Shown here one piece after another: positions 36,907 through 46,559 of a stretch of 64,000 bases of DNA. Origin of the DNA: Roseicella aerolata (lineage in GTDB: Bacteria; Pseudomonadota; Alphaproteobacteria; Acetobacterales; Acetobacteraceae). Each line of letters starts with the position of its first letter. The stretch's first letter is position 1. Where the stretch lies: NCBI RefSeq assembly GCF_020523605.1, contig NZ_JAJAQI010000003.1:1-64000 (forward strand). Direction: 5' to 3'. Position numbers and translations under genes: made by a program. The notes beneath the pieces were generated by a model. The model worked only from the letters and a program-made list of their open reading frames with translations, searched no databases and was not told where the DNA came from.

Positions 36907-37161
36907 ATGCTCCCGCGCCGTCGCCGCCGCCTGCCTCCGCTGCCGGTCAGCACCGCGCCCCCGCCGCGCGCCGGCCATAATGGCGGCCCGCCGCTCGACC
37001 CGGAGGAGAGCTGGCGCGGCTATGTCTGGCGCAGGAAGGTGAAGCAGGCCTGGAAGGTGCCGCGCGAGATCGCGCTGCGCCGCCTCGCCCGCGCCGAGGA
37101 ACTGGGCATGACCTACCGCGAGTACACGCTCGAGATCCTGGAGCGCGGGCGGTATCTTTGA
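36907..37161 (+). CDS. 84-residue conserved protein with HNGGPPL motif
   Basis: A small basic protein that starts MLPRRRRRLPPLP, carries an AGHNGGPPLDPEES segment near residues 24-38 and ends in a basic helix-rich region (RRKVKQAWKVPREIALRRLARAEE, split by Pro). HNGGPPL-type small proteins are widespread in alphaproteobacteria, with no known function. Its last bases border the low-GC island. The ATG is the first with proper codon use. Confidence 0.7.
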   Translation: MLPRRRRRLPPLPVSTAPPPRAGHNGGPPLDPEESWRGYVWRRKVKQAWKVPREIALRRLARAEELGMTYREYTLEILERGRYL

Positions 37162-38280
37162 AGCATCAATTCTAGTGAATCAGTTTACAAACTCCAACTC
37201 TTCGGGTCTAGGAAAGTGCTGCTCAGGTATGCTGACACTCGCCGAGTGTAATCACGGAAATCTGCGTTCTGGGAAGAAATGCGGTTCATCGTGTCCCAGT
37301 CGATCATTTCGCGCTTCCGTGCAGGAATGACAATGCGGCTTTCGTCCGGGATAATTCGGTTGAAGTGCATGTACCCAATGCCGTGGGCCGCGCACAACAT
37401 TTCCAGTTCACCTAACGTCTCTTGCCCGCCGCTTACGCCTGTTGCGACAAGATACCCATAGGTGGCCCAACTGCTGTTGGAGACAGCCTGGAAGAATGAC
37501 TCGCGGAGATTGCTGGTGGAAATCTCTTCCTTGATTTCAAAGGACCAAAGCTCAACGACCTCCGATCCGAAGCCACGGGCACATTGCAGAATCTCACTAT
37601 TCCAGCTTGCTCCCTTTGGCAGCATGCCGGCGATGTCAGGATGCAGCCACCGGTTTGCTCCTGACCCTCGATTGTTCTTCGATTTTCGTTCATCAATCCG
37701 GAGAGCAAGAATATTCTTCTGTGCAAACAGATATTGCCGAAATGGTTCATACAGGCTCTTCTCGCCTGAATCCGATGCCTTGATTTCCTCCGCCGGTTGC
37801 GTGGGATTTGGCTGCGCCTTCACCGGGCTGGCGCCAATATCTGACGCCTCGGCCGAAACTGGCTGCCAATAGTAGAGTTTTGGCCGCACTGATTCATCTG
37901 TTATTAGTTGAGGAAATCGCTTTTGCAGCGTTGGTCGTTATGAACCGACTTCAGCCACAAGCTGCTGCTCAAAAGGAACGTCAGGACGGGATTGCGCGAG
38001 CGCCCGGCGCTTGTCTTCGAAATCTCTTGGGTGCTCAGCCAAAATCTGGAGAACCAGATCTCGTGCGGTGAATCGCTTGCCAGCATTGCGCTGCAAGAAC
38101 GCCACGATGTGCTGACCAAGACTCGGCATGGGACGACTCGAATCCACCTCAGTTTGCTGAGTATGAGCGTGCGGCTTGGCACCGGCTGGTACAAACCGCA
38201 AAGCGGAAACCGTCGAGCATGGCGCTTGCGCCAGCCGCGACATGACGTTCCAGCAGGTTCACAAAGGGCAAGCGGAAAGG
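37162..38280. other. low-GC island holding an hrgA-like gene
   Basis: From about the stop of the small HNGGPPL gene to the start of the downstream Bug receptor gene the base composition falls clearly below that of the surroundings, with runs of A and T and codon use unlike the neighbours. Both borders are abrupt. There are no direct repeats, integrase or tRNA at the edges that I can see. Horizontal acquisition is inferred from composition alone. Confidence 0.65.
37185..38129 (-). pseudogene. HrgA-like protein (COG2958-type) interrupted by an in-frame TAA
   Basis: The frame runs from MPSLGQHIVAFLQRN to a C-terminal RRVSAYLSSTFLD, 314 codons in all, with one TAA at 37938-37940. Sequence on both sides is continuous in frame: before it, FEQQLVAEVGS; after it, RPTLQKRFPQL, then a region with VELWSFEIKEE, RESFFQAVSNSSW and the ending PARKREMIDWDTMNRIS, all matching HrgA. 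The family has an N-terminal winged-helix-like region and is linked to restriction-modification loci in Helicobacter. One base change (perhaps CAA to TAA) would explain it. The downstream part could still start at a GTG at 37889. Confidence 0.75.
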
Positions 38281-38290
38281 CTTGCCCTCC

Positions 38291-39277
38291 TCACTCCAGC
38301 CGGATGCCCGTCAGCTCCACCAGCCCCTTCCACCGCTCCACCTCCGCCCGCTGGAAGGCGGCGAATTCCGCCGGCGGCAGCGGTGCCGGGGTGAAGCCCA
38401 GCGAGGCGAGCCGCGCCACCATCTCCGGCTCCGCCAGGATGCGCGGCAGCGCCTCGGCCAGCCGCGCCACCACCGGCTGCGGCGTCCGCGCCGGCGCCCA
38501 GAGGCCGAACCAGGCATCCACCGCCATATACGGCGCGCCCGCCTCGGCGAAGGTCGGGATCTCCGGCAGCTCCGCCAGCCGCCGCGGCGCGCCGATGCCA
38601 AGGCAGCGCAGCCGCCCGTCCTTCACCAGCGCCACCACCTGCGGCCAGGTGGAGACGAAGAAATCGACCGTCCCCGCCACCGTGTCGGTCGTGGCCTGGG
38701 CACCGCCGCGATAGGGCACATGCGTCGCCTCCAGCCCCTCCCGCCGCACGAAGCTCTCGGCGATCACATGGCTGGCCGAGCCGACGCCGGAGGAGGCGTA
38801 GGTCAGCCGCCCGCCGCCCTTCCCGCGCGCCGCCAGCTCCGCCAGCCTCCGCGATGGCGCGTTCGCCGGCACCACGAGGGCATGGTGCACCTCCGCCAGG
38901 CGGCCGATCGGGGCGAAGTCCTCGACGGGCCGGTAGGGCAGGTCCCGGACCATGGCCGCATTGGCGGCATGGGTCTGGTTGTTGCCGAGCGCCAGCGTGT
39001 GGCCGTCCGGCGCCGCCGCCGCCGCCGCCTGGGTGCCGACCACCGCCGCGCCGCCGGGGCGGTTCTCCACCACGAAGCCCGGTCCCGGGATCGCGACCGC
39101 CAGCCGCTCGGCCAATGTGCGCGCGAGCACATCCGTGCTGCCGCCCGGCGGATAGGCAAGCAGGATGCGAACCGGGCGGTTCGGCCAGGTTTCGGGCGCC
39201 GCCGGCGCCTGGCCCTGGGCCCGGGCGATCCCGGGCACGAAGAGGGAGGCGGCGAGCAGCCGGCGGCGGGCGATCAT
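38291..39277 (-). CDS. Bug family tripartite tricarboxylate transporter receptor
   Basis: A 328-residue periplasmic receptor. The signal MIARRRLLAASLFVPGIARA is followed by the Bug core, with RILLAYPPGGSTDVLARTL, VVENRPGGAAVVGTQA and an SSGVGSASHVIAESF loop. No transporter genes are nearby. The start codon chosen gives the signal peptide; the open frame extends upstream without homology. The substrate is a small carboxylate by family, but is otherwise unknown. Confidence 0.9.
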   Translation of the reverse strand: MIARRRLLAASLFVPGIARAQGQAPAAPETWPNRPVRILLAYPPGGSTDVLARTLAERLAVAIPGPGFVVENRPGGAAVVGTQAAAAAAPDGHTLALGNNQTHAANAAMVRDLPYRPVEDFAPIGRLAEVHHALVVPANAPSRRLAELAARGKGGGRLTYASSGVGSASHVIAESFVRREGLEATHVPYRGGAQATTDTVAGTVDFFVSTWPQVVALVKDGRLRCLGIGAPRRLAELPEIPTFAEAGAPYMAVDAWFGLWAPARTPQPVVARLAEALPRILAEPEMVARLASLGFTPAPLPPAEFAAFQRAEVERWKGLVELTGIRLE

Positions 39278-39439
39278 GGACGCATTCTCCTCACTCGTTG
39301 CGGATGCTGTCGAAGGGCTTGTAGCGCGGCCGGCGGAGGGCGTCGCCTGCGGTGGCACGGGCCCTGCCGGCAGGTCGGAATCATCGCGCCCGGTGAATCA
39401 CGACGATGTGACATCATCCTGCGCCGAAACGGGTTCTTT

Positions 39440-39461
39440 AGAAACATTCGGTATTGTTTCT
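39440..39461. promoter_or_regulatory. inverted repeat, possible operator
   Basis: AGAAACA and TGTTTCT form a perfect 7-bp inverted repeat around TTCGGTAT. It sits in an AT-richer patch of the 292-base gap between the Bug receptor and a small secreted protein gene, where promoters for both would be expected. It looks like a dimer-binding operator rather than a terminator. The binding protein is unknown. Confidence 0.4.
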
Positions 39462-39569
39462 GCCGCGATTGCGCCACAGGCGATGTGCAATACTGATGAT
39501 GCAAGAAGGGGAACGGAAAATGCCGGGCGGAGTCGCATCCTCCTCCAGGACGGACCGGTGGTGAGGCGC

Positions 39570-39743
39570 ATGGACAAGCGCGTCGATCCCTGGGGTGACT
39601 TCCTGCGGCGGCTGCTCCTCTCGGCCAGCCTGGCCGGCACCACCCTGCCCGCCACGGCGGCGGAGGATGCCGCGCCGGTCGAGGTGGCGGAGCCCGACCT
39701 GCCCGCCAGGCAATCCGCCGCGGTCGAACCCGCCGAGGGCTGA
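39570..39743 (+). CDS. 57-residue putative secreted protein
   Basis: MDKRVDPWGDFLRRLLLSASLAG is followed by a hydrophobic stretch and an acidic Glu/Ala-rich tail (AEDAAPVEVAEPDLPA). This looks like a signal peptide with a possible cleavage site after ATAA and a short mature part. No domain is known. A GTG three codons earlier is an alternative start. Codon use fits the neighbours, so I report it with caution. Confidence 0.45.
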   Translation: MDKRVDPWGDFLRRLLLSASLAGTTLPATAAEDAAPVEVAEPDLPARQSAAVEPAEG

Positions 39744-39915
39744 ACCCGGCGGGTGCCCCCGCAGGCACGCCACCACGCCCAGGCCTGCCCTCATTCAACG
39801 GCCCGGATGCGGAACCGCATTCGGAAAAGAGCGCCGCCCTTGCGGCGGGCCGCAGAAGCGGCCCCGGCGCGGGCTGGCGCCCAGGCCGCAGAGGCCACTG
39901 ACCGGGGCCGGTCCA

Positions 39916-40359
39916 TCAACGCCTCGCCGCGAAGAACGCCCGCAGCAGCGCGCCGCATTCCCCTTCCCGCACGCCGCCCACCACCTCCGGCACATGGTGG
40001 CAGGATGGGGCGGCGTAGATCCGCGCCCCGTGCTCGACCCCGCCGCCCTTCGGGTCATAGGCACCGAAGACCACCCGCCGCACCCGGAAGACGCTGGCGG
40101 CCTGGGCGCACATCGGGCAGGGCTCCAGCGTCACGGTCAGGGTGCAGTCGCCGAGGTTCTTGTTGCCCCGCGCGGCGGCGGCGGCGCGCATCGCCAGCAT
40201 CTCGGCATGGGCGGAAGGGTCGTGCCGCGCCTCCACCTCGTTCCCCGCCCGCGCCAGCACCGCGCCGGCGGCATCCGTCACCACCGCGCCCACCGGCACC
40301 TCCCCGCGCGCGGCGGCGGCGCGGGCTTCCGCAAGGGCGAGTTCGATGGGGCTGGCCAT
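39916..40359 (-). CDS. tadA: tRNA adenosine deaminase (TadA-type nucleoside deaminase)
   Basis: A 147-residue zinc deaminase. The zinc ligand and proton shuttle HAE is at residues 51-53 and PCPMC (C81 and C84) completes the site. In bacteria TadA edits A34 to inosine in tRNA-Arg(ACG). The sequence following the motif (AQAASVFRVRRVVFGAYDPKGG) fits the tRNA deaminase group, although related guanine deaminases look alike. I chose the ATG giving MASPIELAL; another ATG eight codons upstream is possible. Confidence 0.88.
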   Translation of the reverse strand: MASPIELALAEARAAAARGEVPVGAVVTDAAGAVLARAGNEVEARHDPSAHAEMLAMRAAAAARGNKNLGDCTLTVTLEPCPMCAQAASVFRVRRVVFGAYDPKGGGVEHGARIYAAPSCHHVPEVVGGVREGECGALLRAFFAARR

Positions 40360-40478
40360 GGCGCCCGCTTGTCGCCCGGCCACGCGCCCGGGTCCAGCGC
40401 CGGCGCCGGTGCGGGCCGTTTCACGCCGCCCCGCGCTTCGTGCTTCCGCCCCCGGGCGATCTGCCCTACCAACCCGGC

Positions 40479-41187
40479 ATGCGCACCCGCCCCGTCATCG
40501 GCGTCACCCTGGATGCGGAGGAGCCGGGCGGCTACTCCAAGCTCCCCTGGTACGCCCTCCGCAAGAACTACTTCTCAAGTCTGGCCGAGGCCGGGGCGCT
40601 GCCCGTGGCCTTGCCGCACCATCCGGAATTGGCCGGGTCCTATCTCGATGAGATCGACGGGCTGCTGGTCACCGGCGGTGCCTTCGACGTGGACCCCTCG
40701 CTCTGGGGAGATGAGCCGGTGCACCCGACCGTCACGCTGAAGCCGGGCCGCACCGATTTCGAACTGGCCATGACCCGCGGCGCCCTGGCGCGAGACCTGC
40801 CGGTGCTCGGCATCTGCGGCGGCCAGCAGCTCCTCGCCGTCGCCTTCGGCGGCACCCTCATCCAGCACATCCCGGACAGCATCGCGGAGGCGCTGGCGCA
40901 TGAGCAGCCCAACCCGCGGACCGAGCCGGGGCATGAGGTGGCCATCGCGGGCAACACCCTGCTGGCCAGCATCGTCGGCAAGCCGCGCATGGCGGTGAAC
41001 AGCGCGCATCACCAGGCCGTCGCGACGGCCGGCGCGGGCGCCGTCATCAACGCCCTGGCGCCGGACGGCGTGGTGGAGGGCGTCGAGCATCCCGGCCATC
41101 GCTTCGCCCTCGGCGTCCAGTGGCACCCGGAATATGCGGTGGATCCCGCCGATCCGCTGATCTTCCGCGCTTTCGTGCAGGCCTGCC

Positions 41188-41195
<8 letters not shown>
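40479..41195 (+). CDS. gamma-glutamyl-gamma-aminobutyrate hydrolase family (peptidase C26) protein
   Basis: A 238-residue class I glutamine amidotransferase-fold hydrolase of the PuuD/C26 group. The catalytic nucleophile C113 lies in LGICGGQQLLAV, and the His-Glu pair in VQWHPEYAV near residue 220. These enzymes cut gamma-glutamyl bonds, as in putrescine degradation, but no other puu genes are near. The start is the ATG giving MRTRPVIGVTLD. The stop overlaps the GTG of the next gene, so rluB is coupled to it. Confidence 0.9.
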
Positions 41196-42045
<850 letters not shown>

Positions 42046-42048
<3 letters not shown>

Positions 42049-42150
42049 AGCAGATCGCGGGAGGCCGTGAACGACCGGATGCGTGAATCTGCTCTGCCAT
42101 CAAGGAACTGCAGCGGATTGGCGTTCAAGTTTGAACGCAATCCGCTGTAG
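42046..42150. repeat. palindromic intergenic element, copy 3 (minus orientation)
   Basis: Module B first (TAGAGCAGATCGCGG to ATGCGTGAATCTGCTCT), then module A (CAGCGGATTGGCGTTCA and TGAACGCAATCCGCTG, a nearly perfect stem). The rluB stop codon TAG belongs to the first three bases of the element. Thirteen bases separate its end from the rsmD start codon, so it sits inside a likely operon. Confidence 0.85.
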
Positions 42151-42163
42151 GCGCGGCCGCCGC

Positions 42164-42739
42164 ATGCGCATCATCGCCGGGACGCATCGTGGCCGGCGTC
42201 TGACGGCGCCCGCCGGCCAGGCCACCCGCCCGACCGCGGACCGGGTGCGGCAGGCGCTGTTCGACATGCTCTGGCACGCCCCCTGGGCCGGGCGGGAGCG
42301 GATCGAGGGCGCCCGGGTGGTGGATGCCTTCGCCGGCACCGGCGCGCTGGGGCTGGAGGCGCTTTCGCGCGGCGCCGCCGCGGCGAGTTTCCTCGAGACC
42401 GACCGGGCGGCGCTGGCCGCGCTGCGGGCCAATATCGCCGCCTGCCGGGAGGAGGCGCGCTGCCGCGTCCTGCCGGCCGATGCGACGAAGCCGCCGCGCG
42501 CCGACGCGCCCTGCGACCTGATCTTCCTCGACCCGCCCTACCGGGAAGGGCTGATGGAGGCGGCGCTCGCCGCGCTGCGGGCCGCCGGCTGGATCGCCCC
42601 CGGCGCCCTGGTCTGCGCCGAATATGGCGCCCTCCCCCCAGGCTCGCCCCTTGCCCCGCCGCCCGGCTTCGCGCCGCTGGCGGAACGGGCGCATGGCCCG
42701 GCGCATCTGCTGGTCCTGCGGGCGGAGGGGGGCGGGTGA
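42164..42739 (+). CDS. rsmD: 16S rRNA (guanine(966)-N(2))-methyltransferase RsmD
   Basis: A 191-residue SAM-dependent methyltransferase that modifies G966 of 16S rRNA. The SAM motif DAFAGTGALG is at residues 54-63 and the catalytic motif DPPY at 123-126. Position directly after an rRNA pseudouridine synthase fits. The start ATG gives MRIIAGTHRGRRL, the family's N terminus; the frame is open further upstream through the repeat. The stop overlaps the following GTG. Confidence 0.93.
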   Translation: MRIIAGTHRGRRLTAPAGQATRPTADRVRQALFDMLWHAPWAGRERIEGARVVDAFAGTGALGLEALSRGAAAASFLETDRAALAALRANIAACREEARCRVLPADATKPPRADAPCDLIFLDPPYREGLMEAALAALRAAGWIAPGALVCAEYGALPPGSPLAPPPGFAPLAERAHGPAHLLVLRAEGGG

Positions 42740-43873
42740 CGCCGCGCGGCCGCATCCTCTCGCGCGCGCTGATGATCCTGCCCTCGACCGCGCTGGGCGG
42801 GACGGAGAAGCACAGCGCCGCCCTGGCCCGCGCCCTGGCGGAGGCCGGGGTGGTCGTGACGCTGGCGCTGGAGCCCTCGCTGCGGCCGGGCGTCCAGGCC
42901 ATGCTGGGCGCGCAGCCCGATATCCTTCTTCATGCCGCGCCGGTCGGCTGGCAGCCCGGGACGGGCCTCGCGGCCAATCTGGACCGGCAGGAGGCGGCGC
43001 TGGCCGGGCTGCTCGCCGCTGCCCTGGCCGACCCATGGCCTCGGCCTGCTGCGCGGCCTGGCCGCGGCCGGGGTGCCGGTGCTCGCCATCCTCCATCTGG
43101 CGCCGCGCGAGCCGGAGCCGCCGCTGCCCGAAGCGGCGCAGGCGGTGATCGCGGCGCTGCCCGGGGCGCCGGTCCGCTGGGCGGCGGTCTCCGCGCCGAT
43201 CGCCGCGCGCGTCGCCGGCCGCTTCGGCCTGCCGCCCGCTGCCATTGCCGTGGTGCCGAACGGCGTCCCGGTGCCGCCCGAGGATCCGGCCGCGCGGGCC
43301 GCCGCCCGCCTCCGGCAGCGCCGCCGCCTCGGCCTGCCGCCGGAGGCGAAGCTGCTGGTCTTCGCCGGGCGCCTGGAACTCCCGAAGGGCGCCGACCTCC
43401 TGCCCGGGATCGCGGAGCGGCTGGAGCAGTCCTGCGGCGCGACCCTGGTCGCCCTCGGCGAGGGGGCCCTGCGCCCCGGGCTGGCGGCGAGCCGGGCCGG
43501 CCGCCGCGACGGGCCGCTCCGGCTGCCCGGCCATGTGCAGGACGTGCCGGACTGGCTGCTGGCGGCCGATGCCCTGCTGCTGCCCTCCCGGCTGGAGGGC
43601 TGCCCGCTGGTCTTCCTGGAGGCCGCGGCGCGGCGCTGCCCGGTCATCGCCTCGGGCGATGCGCTGGAGGCCTTCGGGGAGGACGCGCCACGCCTTGCCG
43701 CCATCGCGCCGGCGGGGGGCATTGCGCACTTGACAGATCTTGCTCACGTAAGGTTGAACGACCGCGGCGCCTCCCGCACATCCGTGGATGCCGCTTTCCG
43801 CTCCGCTGTTGTCCAGGACGAGGCCGCCATGCTGCGCCGTTATTTCAGCCTTCTGCGGTCCTCCCTTGCCTGA
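42736..43873 (+). pseudogene. GT4-type glycosyltransferase, frameshifted by one base
   Basis: The first 98 codons from the GTG (LALGGTEKHSAALARALAEAG-like N terminus) and the downstream part belong to one GT-B fold but lie in different frames. Removing one C from the CCC at 43032-43034 gives a continuous DHGLGLLRGLAAAGVPVL, joined to the C-terminal half with FAGRLELPKGADLL and the ExxxxxxxE-type PSRLEGCPLVFLEAAA. It could be a sequencing slip, a true mutation or phase variation. The GTG overlaps the rsmD stop. It is the first of three cell-surface glycan genes. Confidence 0.7.
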
Positions 43874-46559
43874 TGTCCTGCCGGCGGCCCGCCCGCCGGG
43901 ACCGGTGCCATCCCTTCCGTCGCAGGACCCCGCCGCGGTGCGGTTGGCGGTGGTGATCCCTGCCTGGAACCAGCCCGGCCTGCTGCCGGAAGCCCTGGCC
44001 TCCGTCCTGGGGCAGGAGGGCGCGCCGCCGATCGCCGCCGTGGTGGTCGATGATGGCTGCCCATCGCCCTCGACCGCGGCCATCGCCCTGCACTACGCGG
44101 CCGCCCATCCGGGCCGGGTCTTCCTGCTGCGGCAGCGCAACCGGGGCCTGTCGGCCGCGCGCAATGCCGGGATCGACTTCGTCCTGCAGGCCTTCCCCGA
44201 CTGCCGCGGGATCTTCTTCCTGGATGCGGACAACCGGCTGCTGCCGGGCCACATGGCGCGCGGCTGGGCCGCCCTGCAGGCCGCGCCCCCGGGAACGGGC
44301 TGGTTCTACCCCGACATCAACGAGTTCGGCGGCCATGCGAACGGCAGTTGCGCGGGCGATTTCTCGCTGCTGCACCTCCTTGTCCTGAACTACTGCGAGG
44401 CCGGCAGCCTGGTGCGGCGCGAGGTCTTCGAGACCGGGCTGCGCTTCGATTCCGCCACCATGCGCGCCGGCTTCGAGGACTGGGATTTCTGGCTGCAGGC
44501 GGCGCGCGCCGGCTTCACCGGCCAGCATGTGCCGGACTGGGGCTTCCTCTATCGCAGGCGGCCCGAGAGCATGCTCGCCGCCGCGGAGCGCCAGCGCGAC
44601 CACCTGCTGCGGCTGCTGCGGGAACGCCATGCGCCGCTGCTGCGGCCGGCTGCGCTGCTGGAGCTGGAGGCGCGGGAGGCGCCGCGCTTCGCGCTCTTCG
44701 AGGTGGACCGGCCCGGCCTGCGGCTCTTCCTCGACCCGGCGCGGCCGGAGGAGGCCGAGGTGCCCGCCTTCCGCCGGCGCCTGCTGCAGGCGGAGCAGGC
44801 GCCGGGCGCGGTGCATGCGCCAGCCCTCTGCGTCTTCGCCGAGGCAGCGCCGCTCGACCTGCTGCGCCGGCAGGGGCTGCTGGCGATGGTGCTGTGGTGG
44901 GCCGAGCGGCTGCTGCGCGACCACGAGCTGGTGGCGCTCGAGATCGCCGCGGCCGCCGCGCCGCAACTGTCCTTCGAGGTGCGGGAGGCTCCGGAGGACG
45001 GCATCGCCGGGGCCGCCCTGCTGCTGCTGGGCAGCGAGCGGCTGCTGCGCTTCGCCGCCGACCCGCTCTCGCCCGAGGTGGCGAGCCTGGATGCCGAGGC
45101 GCCGCTGCCGCGCCTCGCCCGGCTGCGCCTCGCCCTGCCCGGGCCGGTGCCGCCGCCCGGCGGCGGCGGCGCGCTGCGGCTGCTGCAGGCGGAGATCGCC
45201 GGGCTCGGCCGGCTGCGGCAGGCGATGGCGGGGCTGCCCCGGCCCTGGCGCGTGGACTGGCGCAGCAGCCGCCGGATGATGGCGGCCGATGCCCGCGCCG
45301 CCATCGGCCTGGGCGCCACCCTGCCGCGCCTGCCGGCGCCGGGGAAACGCGATATCGGCTTCCTCCTGCCGGTCTTCGCCTTCGCGGGACTCGAGAAGGT
45401 GGTGCTGCGGCAGGCCGAGTTGCTGCGGGCGCGCGGCTGGCGCACGCATCTGGTCGTCGCCGGTGCGCTCGGCATGGACTGGGGCCCGGAGATCGGCCGC
45501 AGCTTCGACAGTGTCACCCTCTTCGCGGGGCTCGGCGAGGATTGGGTGCGGCACGAGATCGGCTATTTCGGCAGCGCCCTGTCCCGCATGCAGGACCATC
45601 CCGGCGCGGCCGATGCGCTCGGGGCGCTGGCCGGCTGCGACGTGGTGATCAATGCCCATGCCGTCGGCTGCCATGCGCTGGCCGCCCCGCTGCGGCGCCT
45701 GGGCGTCCGGTGCCTGGCGGCGCTGCACCTGGTGGAGCGCGCCTCCTGGGACGCGCCTCATGGCAACCCGCATGCGCTGGCGGGCTACGAGCACGCCTAT
45801 GACGGCGTGCTGGTGATTTCCGACGAGCTGCGGCGCTGGTGCATCGGCCATGGGCTGCCGCGCGACAAGCTGCTGCTGGTGCGCAACGCGCCGGGCCATG
45901 CGGCGGAGCCGGCGCGCATCGCCGCCGCGCTGGCGGCGCGCGAGGCGCGGGACGGGCCGCTGCGCGTGCTCTTCCTCGGCCGGCTGGATGCCCAGAAGGG
46001 GATCGACCGCCTCGCCGCCCTTATCGCCGCCACCCGCTCGCCCGGGATCGCCTGGCGCGTGGTGGGGCGGCCGGTGATGCAGGACGGCGCCGCTCCGCTG
46101 CTCGAGCTCCCCATCGAGCCGCCGGTGCAGGCGCCGGAGGCGCTGGACGCGCTCTATGCCTGGGCCGACCTGCTGGTCCTGCCCTCCCGCTTCGAGGGCG
46201 TGCCGCTGGTGATCCTGGAGGCGCAGCGCATGGGCTGCGCCGTGGTCACGACCGATGTCGGGGCGGTGCGCGAGATCGTCGCGGATGGCGAGGACGGGGT
46301 GCTGGTGCCCGGCGGCTTGCCGGAGGAGGCGATCATCGCCCGCTTCATCGAGACCATCGGCCGGCTGGCCGCCGACCGCGCCGCGCTGCGCGCCATGGGC
46401 GCCCGCGCCGCGGCCCGCGCCGGCGCCCTGACCTGGGAGGACTGCATGCGCGATCTCCTCGCCCGCTTCGACGCGCTGGTGCCCCCGCCGGCCGAGGCGG
46501 CGCCCCGGCCCGTGCCGGCCCCGGTGGCCGCCCCGGTAATTTCCGGGGCGGGGGCATGA
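43866..46559 (+). CDS. GT2-GT4 fused glycosyltransferase
   Basis: An 897-residue protein from this TTG start. The GT2 module (about residues 24-275) has VVIPAWNQPGLLPEAL, a VVDDG segment and a DAD (FLDADN). A middle region of unclear function follows, and then a GT4 (GT-B) module (about 500-860) with LRVLFLGRLDAQKGIDRLAALI and PSRFEGVPLVILEAQ. It would add two sugars in one polypeptide. The start is uncertain: an ATG at 43788 lies within the upstream gene, a GTG at 43938 directly before the GT2 fold is possible. It is stop-start coupled to the next gene. Confidence 0.82.
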   Translation: MPDVLPAARPPGPVPSLPSQDPAAVRLAVVIPAWNQPGLLPEALASVLGQEGAPPIAAVVVDDGCPSPSTAAIALHYAAAHPGRVFLLRQRNRGLSAARNAGIDFVLQAFPDCRGIFFLDADNRLLPGHMARGWAALQAAPPGTGWFYPDINEFGGHANGSCAGDFSLLHLLVLNYCEAGSLVRREVFETGLRFDSATMRAGFEDWDFWLQAARAGFTGQHVPDWGFLYRRRPESMLAAAERQRDHLLRLLRERHAPLLRPAALLELEAREAPRFALFEVDRPGLRLFLDPARPEEAEVPAFRRRLLQAEQAPGAVHAPALCVFAEAAPLDLLRRQGLLAMVLWWAERLLRDHELVALEIAAAAAPQLSFEVREAPEDGIAGAALLLLGSERLLRFAADPLSPEVASLDAEAPLPRLARLRLALPGPVPPPGGGGALRLLQAEIAGLGRLRQAMAGLPRPWRVDWRSSRRMMAADARAAIGLGATLPRLPAPGKRDIGFLLPVFAFAGLEKVVLRQAELLRARGWRTHLVVAGALGMDWGPEIGRSFDSVTLFAGLGEDWVRHEIGYFGSALSRMQDHPGAADALGALAGCDVVINAHAVGCHALAAPLRRLGVRCLAALHLVERASWDAPHGNPHALAGYEHAYDGVLVISDELRRWCIGHGLPRDKLLLVRNAPGHAAEPARIAAALAAREARDGPLRVLFLGRLDAQKGIDRLAALIAATRSPGIAWRVVGRPVMQDGAAPLLELPIEPPVQAPEALDALYAWADLLVLPSRFEGVPLVILEAQRMGCAVVTTDVGAVREIVADGEDGVLVPGGLPEEAIIARFIETIGRLAADRAALRAMGARAAARAGALTWEDCMRDLLARFDALVPPPAEAAPRPVPAPVAAPVISGAGA

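Noticed and set aside
37185-37889. Stand-alone 234-residue gene from a GTG
   Set aside because: It is the C-terminal part of the hrgA-like gene in the same frame as the upstream part, separated only by one TAA; it is better treated as part of one broken gene.
43845-45899. Long minus-strand frame opposite the fused glycosyltransferase
   Set aside because: Shadow of the GT2-GT4 gene with no recognisable domain.
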